Assembly: GCA_002049455.2 (NCBI GenBank)
Contig: KV919255.1
Coordinates: 1 to 39,211 of the forward strand
Source of the DNA: Porphyra umbilicalis
Taxonomy: Eukaryota; Rhodophyta; Bangiophyceae; Bangiales; Bangiaceae
Reading direction: 5' to 3'
DNA: 39,211 nt
Shown here: positions 20,298 to 29,984 of the stretch, in pieces
How the letters are laid out: each line of letters opens with the position of its first letter
How positions within the stretch are numbered: the first letter of the stretch is position 1
The notes under the pieces: model-generated
The model's database searches: none
What the model was told of the DNA's origin: nothing
What the model saw: only the letters and a program-made list of their open reading frames with translations
Position numbers and translations under genes: made by a program

Positions 20298-21009
20298 GTC
20301 GAGCGAGCGCTGCGCGCAGCTTCTCTGAGCCAGGAGTCCGTGGGAGTACGACGCAGACGGCTTTTTTATTCAAAAGTTACACCTCACCTGCGCACCTGTG
20401 TTGACATCAGGGTCGGACGAGGCTCGACACCCGATCATCACTCTGCACGCTCGTGTACGTGGCCATAATAAATCTGATGGGATGTGGACTCGATACGGAT
20501 TGTTGGGTGTGCTCTTGCAGGCGCTTCGTTGGGCGGCGGTCGGTCCCACCCGCCCGCCCGTGCGCCGTGTCAGCCGCCCTGCCCGCCGTGCGCAGGTGCG
20601 CTGCGCGGCGGAGTGACGGCCTCGCCCATGAGCGCTGCGCGACGCCGGCGGGCTGCCGCCTCTGCGGTGGCGGAGGCGGCACCCCTTTCTTCGCCGGACG
20701 CCCCCCCCACCACGGCCACGTGGCTGTACGTGCCCCCGTGCGCGCTCGCGGCCACAGAGCCGGCCGGCGTGCCCGGTGTCAATGCGCCACCGCCCTGAAG
20801 GCCAGGGTATTGCACGCACGTGCCTGGAATTGGGAGGCGATAAGAAATCTGGTTCAACTTGACGCTGAGGCCCCGTCCGGTGGGTGCGGGCCCCACGCTA
20901 CGATGGGTGTTTGATTAGTGGAATCGACTTCGAGGTTTCTGCATGTTTTTTCGTGCTCACGTGCCCGTCCCCGTGCGACGGCGCTCCGCCGCGGCGGGTG
21001 CCCTGCGCG
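20298..21009. other. no supported gene
   Basis: About 0.7 kb of GC-rich DNA with overlapping Ala/Pro/Arg-rich frames on both strands, as expected by chance at this composition. Nothing with a recognisable motif was seen. Confidence 0.4.
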
Positions 21010-22515
21010 CGCGCCGCATCGTCGGAGGTTGGTACCAACCAGACAAAAGCCGGTTTCGTAAGCCACTTGTCTGACAGGCGTTTGACAGACGGTCGCCAGA
21101 AGAACGGGTTTTTATCTGCCCGTTCGTAAGCTTGCCGTTCGTTCGCTTCGTCTGTGTTTCGTTTGGCAGAACGTTTGGGCCTATCGACCACGCTGGATAG
21201 GCCATGAGCGCAGGTGTCAGCAGGTCCATCACGGTACTTCTGTAAGTCTTTGCGTGCCTGCATAACCTTTGTATTGCCCGTCAGAGGCTGAAGTTTCGCC
21301 CAGTCATACGAATGATTCGTCCGGCCCGCCGGTACAGACCGGCCTGGCAGTCTAGCCTCGCCACCCCGTCGGCCTACCTACCACTTCGCCGCTGCACCTA
21401 CAACCCCACCGCTGTACGTACCGCGTCGCCAACCCGCCCCCACGCCAGCCTACCCACGCCCCCCTAATGCCATCCGCAGCCTCCCTGTCAGCGCAATCTC
21501 TGCTCGCCATCCCACCATATTCTGGTACACAGGTCGAAAGATCCACTACCAACCGCCCTCTAACTCTCATCCAATGTACCGCGCCACCACCAGCACAAGC
21601 GTCACCGTCTGCTCTAACTCGCTCCTCACATCCCACCACCACTCCCGGCAGAGGGCGCCGCAGAGGCATGGCAATGGCTTCTCATCTCACGAAAAGAGCA
21701 CCGCCACCCCCCCCGCGTGCCTCTGATGTCAACATTTGATAACGGGGGAGTCAGTAAAAAAGACAGCGATGCAACAAAGAGGTTTTGAGGAGAGCGGCCC
21801 CGACAGTGGAGAGGTCTAGCGGATGGAGCGTGGAGCAGCGAAGGAGCAACACGCGGCGCGAGGGCGAGCAAGGACTCACCGGGGCGGGTCAGAGCTGTGA
21901 AGGGAAAGACCAAGAGAGGCCTTGTCGTCTCAAACGCACAGTGGGCCCTCCCCTCTTGCTTCCACTCGCGCCCTCTCCAGACCACGTTTTCAACCTCAAA
22001 AGAAACACAGTTACAAGGCGCTCTGGGTGGCCAAAGGGGACACCGTGGACGATGACTCAGCGTACTCAGTTGCTGCATGCCGCTGTCCATGACGTAGCAC
22101 CGTAGCTGTCGGAGAGTGGCCTTCAGACGTGTCAGTTCCCACCATTTGTCCTCGTCACGACGTCAAGTCCGCAAGCAGATAGGCAGTAGGCAAAAGAGTT
22201 TCTTGTTTGCTGTCAGCAGCGAGACCTTGACCACTTGCAGGCTCCTGAAGAAACACGGTGTGCCGTCGGACTGCACGAGCCAGCCCACTCACGAAGGCAT
22301 GGCCTGCCCGCTCTGGATTTGATCCGCGCACGTGCCACGATCGTCGACTTACCGAGCTCACGAAACTAGCTTTCGTCTGGCTCGCGTGTGTCGCTCGTTT
22401 GTCAGACGATCGCCAGACGACGAACAGACTGATGCCAGACGGAATTATCGTTTGTTTTTCGTTCGGCTCGTCTGGCGTTCGTTCGGCTGGTACCAACTCC
22501 CTACGATTGGGCAGA
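21010..22515. mobile_element. probable non-autonomous DNA transposon with inverted ends
   Basis: The left end (about 21013-21060, plus strand) and the right end (about 22470-22512, minus strand) match imperfectly in inverted orientation. Both read like GCC.CATCGT.GGAG.TTGGTACCA with CC and GAC following. Inside each end come many short copies of CAGAC/GTCTG and GTTCGT motifs, for example GTTTGACAGACGGTCGCCAG on the left and CGTTTGTCAGACGATCGCCAG on the right. This gives long, subterminally repetitive ends. The left end contains a perfect 14-bp palindrome GGTTGGTACCAACC at 21027-21040. No transposase is seen in the 1.5 kb, so the element would be non-autonomous (MITE-like or MULE-like). I did not identify a target-site duplication. 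Confidence 0.4.
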
Positions 22516-23560
22516 GGTGGGATCCTCGCGTGCGGCGGCGCTCCCGCGGCGCGCCCGATCCGCCCGCCACGCCCCCCCCGCGTGGGGGCGGTGGGCGGGG
22601 CGGCCGCGCCGCCGGCGGCGGGCGCCGCCACCGACCCGCACACGGCCGTCCCGATCGTTGGGGGCTGCGCAGTGATGACTAACCGGGGGTTGGACACAAA
22701 CGACTTTTTACCATGTGAAAAGGCCAGACCGACGTGTGGGGCTTCCGCAGGACGCCAAAAGCCACACACATTGACATGGTTTTGTGGTGGCTCTTGTGAG
22801 TTACAGTTCGTGAGTCGACCGACGGCATATCAGCACATGGAATCTCCCCATGAACAGGCAGCCCGACCGTCAAAAACAGCCAATCAACGCTTTGTCTCTA
22901 ACCTGATGATGGCCAATGAGAGATCGCAACTTTCCTTCTGACGTCGCGTCATGCTCTCCGCTGGGCCAACATGGTGGGAGAGCTCTCTCGTCTTGTCGTC
23001 TTATTGCTGGGAGATATTCCCACACGTAACAGGCCGCCCAGTAAGCAGTAGTCGCCTCCACATGCCTTTGAGGACGGACGCTACGGCTGTTCCACATGGC
23101 TTTGTGAAGCGCACTTCCCGTCCACTTGGGCCGCCAGACTCGGCGCAAAGCTCTTCCTCTCGTCGAGACGCTTCTGGCGGTGTAAAGACATCCAACCCCA
23201 GAAGACAGGAAATATTATCCACGAAGGTTCGTGAAAAACTTCTGCGTGTGTGACCCCGCACAGGCCGATTCCGTGACCGAATGTGGGTCCGCATGGCACA
23301 AAATGGCATTTGTGTCCCACCCCGGGTACGTCACCACTGCCCCGGTGCCCCCGCGCGCAGCTCGGGAGGCGGGCACACACCACCCCACGCCACGTGGGTG
23401 CCACAGCAGCAGCACCGAAGCCGACCGCCCCGCGGCCGTGGTCGCGGGCGCAGCTACGGACTTCGTCGCTCTGCGAAAAACGGGAGATGGACAAAGGCCC
23501 AATCTACGTAGGCAGTTTCTTGGCTCAGACTGCGATCGTCAGAACAGTGGGCACTTGAAC
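22516..23560. other. no supported gene; contains a diverged inverted repeat
   Basis: The sequence at about 22671-22725 (GCAGTGATGACTAACC... then GGACACAAACG) is matched on the minus strand by 23340-23290 (GCAGTGGTGACGTACC... then GGACACAAATG) over roughly 50 bases with several mismatches. The 550-600 bases in between hold no gene. These are either the ends of a small element or two copies of a repeat family in opposite orientation. Confidence 0.35.
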
Positions 23561-23612
23561 GGGTGCCTGAACGAGAGTCCCGTTTAAGGAGCCATTGAAC
23601 GGTCGGTTTCCC

Positions 23613-23646
23613 GTCCAGGCGCCTGTGCTGTAACAAAGGCCTAAAC
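23613..23646. repeat. hairpin-type repeat, copy 1
   Basis: The sequence GTCCAGGCGCC, then TGTGCTGTAACAAA, then GGCCTAAAC is an imperfect hairpin homologous to the one at 27391-27423. It lies in a cluster of short TTGAACGG, CCCGTTTAAGG and CCCGTTCAGG motifs (about 23550-23680), which add further inverted pairs. Confidence 0.45.
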
Positions 23647-23680
23647 GGGAGGATTTCCCGTTCAGGGAAGCTGTGCCAAG

Positions 23681-24859
23681 CCCTGAACCATCTTGTGGCT
23701 GATCTCGAGGTCATGCAAAACTGTCGCACTAATCCAAGCTAATGATATTCCTGCAATAGATTGCGAAGACGAACAGTGTCCATGTCGGGGTCCTGCACGG
23801 GCCTGGAAGCCTCTTTACCATGACGATGTGATGCGCACAAAGTGGACGCCAAGGCGCATTCTTGGACCTGAGATGCAGGCACGAGACCGCGGCCGCCGCT
23901 CCAGAACTTACCCTGAGTTGCTCTGTAAAGTCAATCGACAACCAAGTATTTACGAACTTCGTGAGACGGGTAATGATGTCAAGAATATTACAGAAAGGCC
24001 GGCCAATCAAAGTGAGCTATGCCACACATAGCCTTCGTGGTAGGTCGGATGTCTCCACGGAAAAAACGGACTTATTTTGTCAATTGGAGTCAACTCAGAG
24101 TGACAGGCTCAATCCTCCGATGACCTGACCCTCCACCACCGCGGCGCCGACGGGGAAGACCACTGCAGTGCAGTCGTCATCCGAGGTCGGAGCGCCCGTG
24201 TCGATCTCTCCCGGCTCTTGCTGTCGTGCGCCAACGTCCCCCTCCCCAACTGGGCGCCCTCCTCCCATGCTGGGTCTTTGAGCCAGTCTTCCAACAGGTA
24301 TGTTGTGCGCTGTTTTGTGGTTGGTTCCTCACCTGTCTATCGTTCGTCTGTCTGTCACTGCGTATCTTCCATCGATGTCAATGTACCGGATGTTGCACTA
24401 CCGTACAGGGAGCCCTCGTTCACTGCCATATGTGGTAGCTCGCATCTGACTCGTGCCTACATGTGCCACCGTTCATGCATGTTCTCTTCCTGCGTATCGT
24501 GTATATCTTTCTCCCACTTCCTGATGAGATTTCTCTCTCCCCCCTCCTCCCTACGTCCGTTCCCCGCTTCGTGCCCTCTATCTGGTACGTCTCCTGTCGT
24601 GTCTCGTCGTATCGTTGCTCTTGTTTTTTTGTCTTCCCCTCCCTCGATATCTCGAGCTCTCGTTTGATGTGGGTTTGGATAGTACGGCATCTTTTGCGGT
24701 CTTTGTGCCTCGTTCTCGGTACTACAGTCGTTCCACAAAAAACCTAGCACTCAGCCGAGATCAATAGTACCTCCCACATGTTACTCGTTTCGCGTAAACG
24801 TGGCTGAGAACCAGTGACGTGTCAACGATCATTTCTCAAAGGCGCTTTTCTGCTCAAAA
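23681..24859. other. no supported gene
   Basis: About 1.2 kb with short frames only. From about 24300 to 24750 the plus strand is pyrimidine-rich with many TCT/TCC stretches. I see nothing that codes. Confidence 0.4.
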
Positions 24860-25420
24860 ACTTCGGGTGCTCAGACACACGAGGTAGCACATGACGGCAA
24901 TGAGCCCTCCATCGCTGTTTCTGGCCCCCCACATCGTGGAGCCGGGCCCATCGGCCATTCTGGCTGGTCCCCCATTGGCGAGCGTGCCAGGGGTCACTTG
25001 TCCCGTTGAAATTTCTAATCGCGGAGGCGAGCCCGTCAGCCAATTTAGCTCACGGCCGAGTGCGAGGTGGACAGAGACCAGATGATCTCCTCTTGCTTGC
25101 TGTTTTGGGACGATGGCAAGTCCATTGCGAAATCATCGGGAATCGCAGCATATCTTGATCCTGATCTGATCCCTGAACAATGGCCCGACGGTCGAGATCA
25201 TGGGCCCGTTGTCGGTCGCTCAAAGTTTCATTCGGAAAGTTGTGACGAGCCGGGCGCATATGTCGACCGGTCGACGGCGTCGTCGATCCGGTCGACGTGG
25301 CCACCGCGATTCGCTACCCCCCCCCCCCCCCCACCGTCACCAGCCCTCACGCCCCCCCCCCCCCTGCACCGCCGCCACCGCGATCCGCGCCCCCCCCCCC
25401 CCCCCCCTGCCCCCTCCCCC
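24860..25420 (+). repeat. left arm of the foldback element
   Basis: It pairs with 26540-25930. Landmarks shared with the right arm include CACATCGTGGAGCCGGGCCC, GACCAGATGATCTCCTCTTG, CAATGGCCCGACGGTCGAGA and GTTGTGACGAGCCGGGCGCA. The arm ends in C tracts from 25319 onward. Confidence 0.6.
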
Positions 25421-25589
25421 CCCCACACCGCAGTCGCCCGGTCCGCAGCCCGCGCCGCTTCGCCGCCCTCGCCCTTTGGTGCCGATCACCGCTGTGGCTG
25501 CCTTGTCGCTGTTCCCTTTTGCCTTTCGTTTGCTATGTTGTTGTCTGAGGAAGAAATGGGCTCGAATTTTTGTTTGTTGCCTCTACGTA

Positions 25590-25880
25590 ATGGTCCGAGG
25601 GCTCATCCCCCTCTCGCTGTCAGCGATAATGTTGCATTTGGAATGGGCCATGAGGAACTACGTCGACCACGATGCGGTGCACTCAATTGCGGGGACTTCG
25701 CTTGAAGTCCTTAAGCAAAAGCTCCAAGACGAGGTGGCAAACAAAGAAACAACAGCGAGAGTAATTTACGTCTTCAGGCGACGTACAAAAAGCCACGTGC
25801 ACAAGCCAGAGGACAAAAAAAAAAGAGCAAAAGAGCGACGACGCCAGACGAGAGCAGCAACAGCGGTGACGAGCGCATGA
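25590..25880 (+). CDS. small open frame in the loop of the foldback element
   Basis: From ATG 25590 the plus strand encodes 96 residues to a TGA at 25878. The frame is open far upstream through the C tracts, so the true start is uncertain. The reading begins with a hydrophobic stretch (GLIPLSLSAIMLHLEW) and continues as a charged helical region (SLEVLKQKLQDEVANKETTA) ending in a very basic tail (PEDKKKRAKERRRQTRAA). It differs in character from the Pro-rich chance frames around it. I do not recognise it; it may be a captured gene fragment. Confidence 0.25.
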   Translation: MVRGLIPLSLSAIMLHLEWAMRNYVDHDAVHSIAGTSLEVLKQKLQDEVANKETTARVIYVFRRRTKSHVHKPEDKKKRAKERRRQTRAATAVTSA

Positions 25881-25929
25881 GGAATGGGGGGGCAACGGAA
25901 GCGACGGCGGCCTCGACGGCGGCGGTGGG

Positions 25930-26540
25930 CGGGGGGGGCGCGGATTGCAATGGCAGCGATAGGGACGGGAGGGGGCGGGGGGGGGGGGGGGGGGGGGGGG
26001 TGGGGCGCGGATCGCGGTGGCGGCGGTGCGGGGGGGGGGGCGGGGGGGGCGGGGGGGGTAGCGGATCGCGGTGGCCACATCGACCGGATCGGCGACGCCG
26101 TCGTTCGGTCGACACATGCGCCCGGCTCGTCACAACTTTTCGAATGCAATTTTTGAGCGACCGACAACGGGCCCGTGATCTCGACCGTCGGGCCATTGTT
26201 GAAAGATCAGAGCAGGATCAAAATATGCTGCGATTCTCGATGATTTCGCAATTGACTTGCCATCGTCCCAAAACAGCACGCAAGAGGAGATCATCTGGTC
26301 TCAGTCCACCTCGCACTCGGCCGTCAGCCAACATTGGCCGACGGGCCGGCCTCAGCGCTCTGAACTTTCGAACAAGACGTGTGACTCCTGGCACGCCCGC
26401 CAGAGGGAGACCAGCCAAATTGGCGGATGGGCCCGGCTCCACGATGTGGGGGGCCAGAGAGAGCGATGGAGGGCTCATTGCTGTCTTGTACTGCCTCGTG
26501 TGTCAGAGCAGCCCGCGTCTGATGAGGCCATTCTCGAAAA
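25930..26540 (-). repeat. right arm of the foldback element
   Basis: It is the reverse-complement copy of the left arm, starting from G tracts at 25930-26060 and ending near 26540 with GACACACGAGGCAGTACAAG (minus strand). The left arm has GACACACGAGGTAGCACATG at the matching place. Outward of this the similarity fades. Confidence 0.6.
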
Positions 26541-28530
26541 AGGTGAAGGCTTCCGATGGCACCAACCCGCGTGAGTCGTGACCTGCTTCCATGCAGCCCG
26601 TGAGTGGGTGACAAGTGGGGTATCTATTGAAGGGCCCTTTCTCAATAGAGACGCTCTGGCGCTTTCTCATTGGTCCACCAGATCACCAACAAAGTGGGCA
26701 GTGCCTCCTAGACCCTCGCGCCAATGAGGGCGCGGAGCCCTGATAACTATTGAGGCAACAATTTGCCGGCCTGCGCGATAGTGCCCACCACGTGTGAACG
26801 CGGGCGACATTCTGGATCCATGTCTGCAATGGACCTGCCACGAACGCCGAAGTCGGGCGCGGCGTCGGCTGTTCCCTAAAGTTTGTTTCAGAAATCTCAA
26901 GTACCTCCCAAAAGGGTCCCCCGGGACTGCTGGGCGTCTCCTGGAATCGTGGATTGGTCACGTTTCAGGGACTTTCGAGAGCGCCTGTCCAAAATCTAGA
27001 GCGTTGCATCGCAAAAGAGGCACATGTGAGATGTCGATGGCACTATTGATCCCGCTGGAGAGCTAGGTTTTTTGTGGAACGACTGTACCTGCCGACTAGC
27101 CCCCCCACTTGTGTCGCTGCCGCCGTTGGTACATGATCAGCTGTGATGCGTGCACCGTTTGGTTGTCCTCATGGCCGTAGTCCCAGCCGTAGTCCCTCCA
27201 GAAATAAAACAGAGCATCATCAAACGAGCAGTGTGATGGGCCGCCAGTTACCTGTCATTGCCCAGAGATTTGCGTAATATTAATCGACCCTAGTTGCCAA
27301 GAGTATTAGGTTTGTGTCTCGCTATCTCATACGTCTGACCTCAGGGTCAGGTCCGTGCACCTGAAAAATGTTTGTAACAGGAGTTCCTTTGTTCAGGCGC
27401 CGTGCCGTAACAGGGGCCTGAACAAGACATTCACCACTTCAGGATGACCATTGTTTAAGGATCCATCGTGTTTTTGCCGCACCTGCCAGAAAACCCCCAC
27501 CCGCGCACGTGGCAGCACGCCGCCCCCCCCGCGCCGCCGAGGCCCGTGACCCCCCCTGCAGACGCTTGCGCCGCAGAGGACGACGCGCGACCCCGCTGCG
27601 CGGCGTGACGGGCGACGGCGCGTCGTGGCGTCGCCCGCTGGGTGGATTCTCCCCCCCCCCCCTCCCCCTCGCCAGGCACTGCGCGCGCACGCCCGCGCGC
27701 CGCGCCGTCACCACTGGACCAGGCGGCCCCAACAGAACGTTATTATTTTCGGGCGCCTGTTGCCGAACAGACACCCAACAGACACGATTCTTTTCTATTG
27801 TTGTTCACGTGCTCGGATCTGGATCGCAAGCTCGCGACAGATACGGGCGGACCAGCCAGGGCACACGAGGTCGACCGCAATAATTGGAGATCGAGATGAC
27901 AGCGGCTCAGTGCGATGCACTGAAGAGAAGTCTCTCAGAGTCCCTGGCCAAAATTTCAATTGGAAGTAATCTGTTGGTTTGGTCTGTACTGACCGCTGCA
28001 GCTTGGGCAGAACCTTTCCAATGCATCGAGAGGCCCACCTCCACTTCATCGAGAGCTACCAACAATTTAAGCTCAACAAGACTACCAAAGGCTCGGTGCA
28101 CACAAACATGGCAACAGTACCACTAGAAGGAAGCACCGTGCCCAGAAGGGTCAGAGAAGCACACACTGGGCACAGCAGCAAGTCAGTACATCTATCGTCA
28201 ACAACGTCAAAAACAAAACAACCTCACGTCGCATGCGGGAACCCGGCCAGCAGAACCATGGAGCCACGGTCGAGCCGCATCAAATGTTCAGTGCACGTGG
28301 AGGTGGAAAGGAGCGGGACCAGGAGAAAGACACGGGGGGTGAGAGGCATACACGAGTGAAGAGTGTAACACGGAACGTACTCTAGGCTTCGACAAGGGCT
28401 CTCGGAGGGCATGCATCAACAGAGCGGGTGCGAAGGCAAAGTAATGGTGATGAGTCGCAAGTGGACAAGAGGGAAAGGTGGCGAGGGGGATAGGGCGGCA
28501 GAGCGGCAGCGTGCTGCGAGAGAGATTGCG
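26541..28530. other. no supported gene; contains a hairpin repeat
   Basis: About 2 kb. Short frames only, including a strongly C-rich GC block at 27480-27720. The notable item is the hairpin repeat at 27391-27423. The last part, 28382-28530, is the left flank of the LTR insertion and appears to hold the end of an interrupted frame. Confidence 0.4.
27391..27423. repeat. hairpin-type repeat, copy 2
   Basis: GTTCAGGC (27391-27398) pairs exactly with GCCTGAAC (27416-27423) around a 17-base loop containing CCGTAACAGGG. It matches the copy at 23613-23646 in sequence, including GTAACA and GGCCT-AAC. The two copies flank the foldback element region. Confidence 0.5.
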
Positions 28531-28535
28531 GTAGC
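28382..28535 (-). pseudogene. 3' part of an open frame split by the LTR insertion
   Basis: On the minus strand the right flank of the retrotransposon (36650 down to 36464) carries an open frame ending at the insertion site with ...VVDDVVLDRRML. If the element and one copy of the GTAGC duplication are removed, this frame continues without a shift into the left flank as PQSLSQHAAALPPYPP and so on to a stop at 28382. The total is 111 codons. The left part is low in complexity, so the match of frames could be chance. Confidence 0.3.
28531..28535. repeat. target-site duplication, left copy (GTAGC)
   Basis: GTAGC directly precedes the left LTR and is repeated at 36464-36468 directly after the right LTR. 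Five bases is the length Ty3/gypsy integrases produce. Confidence 0.9.
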
Positions 28536-28920
28536 TGTGGTATTAATAACGTTAGTTCAATTACCAGTGTACTGAGACCGACCGTAGCCAAGCAATAAAG
28601 CGAGTTCTATCGCCGTCGCGGCGAGGAAGAAGACCTTTTGTTGGAGGGCGTCCGATGGGGAGCCGGGTGGTGCCCACGACGGCGGCCCCTGACCCACGGT
28701 GGTTTAATACAAACAACGGCACTGGTCGATCGACCATCCGATCAAGCGATCGTAATGAGTGCCGGCAGACAGGTAAGACAGGCAAGCAATAAAAAATAAA
28801 CAATGCGGAAGTAGCCCCCCAAAGGGCGTGCCATAAGCCGAGTCACACACATCCGTGGATTCGGCCAGTCAAGGGGGCTACTCGAGGCTAATTGCCAATT
28901 GGTAGCAGAGATATGCTACA
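28536..28920 (-). repeat. 3' LTR (385 bp)
   Basis: In the element's orientation it reads TGTAGCATATCTC...AATACCACA. It matches the right copy along its whole length with 6 substitutions and no gaps. The purine tract expected just before it (minus strand, GTTGGAGGTA) is short and weak. Confidence 0.93.
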
Positions 28921-29328
28921 TACCTCCAACGCGAGATTCGAACCGTCCCGGTGAGATCCGAGGATAGTGAAACCCGATTGGGCGATCGCGGCCCCTTACG
29001 GGCCCGCGCGGGCGCAACCGCCCAGGCGGTGGGAGCCGTGGGGGGCGCTCCGCCCAGTCCCGATTGGGGGGAGGTGGCGGTTCGCCGTCGTCGGTCGCGA
29101 CCGTCCCGCCACACACGCGTGGGCGTGGGTGGCGGGCAGCTGACGCTGCGGATCCGACCGGCGCTTGCGCGTACACGCGCTCTCGCAGGGGAGTCGGCGT
29201 CGGCGTCGGCGTGGTGGCCAAACGGCCGGTTGACAGGCGACCAGCGTCGGGGTTAAGATCCGTTGGTGCGCGGGTGCGTCGTGCAACACGCGTTGGGACA
29301 ACCGTCGTCGGCGCCGAGTGGCGCCTGC

Positions 29329-29557
29329 TCCGTCGGGAATTTGACTACCCCGACGACACGGCGAAAGCCGGGACGCGGGTCCGTGGTGCCGAGCGTGGGT
29401 GTGGGGTTTGCACCTCCAGGCCGGTTAGCACCGAGTCGGGCGCGCGGGGTAGCACCAGCTGGTTGTCGTCGTGACGGCAGGCGCCGCCCTCGTCGGGGTG
29501 TTGACTCCTCCGACGACACGGCGGAAGCCGGGGTGCGGGTCCGCGTTGTTATCGGCA
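29329..29557. repeat. two imperfect copies of a ~67-base segment, 162 bases apart
   Basis: 29329-29395 and 29491-29557 share TTGACT.C.CCGACGACACGG and AAGCCGGG..GCGGGTCCG, with scattered differences. They lie in the untranslated part between the 3' LTR and the start of the antisense frame. Confidence 0.5.
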
Positions 29558-29751
29558 CGGGGCCATCCCGTGTCTTCGTGCTCGCGCACAGGTCGCTGCC
29601 TAACGGCAAGGTTGAGTAGGGGTGCGTCGCCGCAAGGTGGCACACCGCGAGGTGTTGGGCCCGGTGAGTGTGGGTTCGCGCGGAGTGGGGGGGGGCGGCG
29701 CGCACGGCGGCAAGGCGGCAAGCCTGGCGGCAAGGGCGGCAAGGGCGGCGA

Positions 29752-29946
29752 GCGCGGCGGCAAGGGCGGCAAGCGCGGCCAGCCCGGCGGCGACGGCGGC
29801 AAGGGCGGCAAGCGCGGCCAGCCCGGCGGCGACGGCGGCAAGGGCGGCAAGCGCGGCCAGCCCGGCGGCGACGGCGGCAAGGGCGGAAAGCGTGGTCAGC
29901 CCGGCGGCGACGGCGGCAAGGGCGGCAAGCGCGGCCAGCCCGGCGG
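29752..29946. repeat. 39-nt minisatellite, five copies
   Basis: The unit starts CGACGGCGGCAAGGGCGGCA and continues AGCGCGGCCAGCCCGGCGG. Copies begin at 29752 (variant), 29791, 29830, 29869 (with three substitutions) and 29908, with a partial unit after 29947. The period is divisible by three, so each frame gives a 13-residue repeat: collagen-like GDGGKGGKRGQPG in one plus frame, Ala/Ser-rich in the frame of the antisense ORF, and Pro-rich on the minus strand. It sits immediately upstream of the ATG at 29985. Confidence 0.85.
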
Positions 29947-29984
29947 CGACGGCCAGGGTAAACACCTCCCGGACGGCCAACTCG

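Larger units (their letters stand above)
24860..26540. mobile_element. foldback-type element with long inverted repeats
   Basis: Two arms of 500-600 bases are inverted copies of one another: about 24860-25420 on the plus strand and about 26540-25930 on the minus strand. In a 100-base stretch I compared by eye (from GCAATGAGCCCTCCATCGCT in the left arm) they agree at about 90 percent of positions. Toward the centre both arms end in long C (left) or G (right) tracts interrupted by CCGCCACCGCGATCCG-type units, so the whole would form a large stem. The loop, about 25430-25930, carries the open frame annotated separately. This structure fits a foldback transposon or a MITE with long ends. Outer boundaries are approximate and no target-site duplication was found. 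Confidence 0.6.

Noticed and set aside
20370..20914. Several overlapping 100-150 codon Ala/Arg/Pro-rich frames on both strands.
   Set aside because: Frames are open in most phases at once, as expected from GC-rich DNA. None has a recognisable feature.
25319..26060. C and G tracts as a possible origin, quadruplex array or telomere-like sequence.
   Set aside because: They are the inner ends of the inverted arms and complement each other. There is no regular telomere-type unit.
28921..28945. GGTTCGAATC on the minus strand next to the 3' LTR as a tRNA T-arm.
   Set aside because: The flanking bases do not form a T-stem and no A box or acceptor stem is present.
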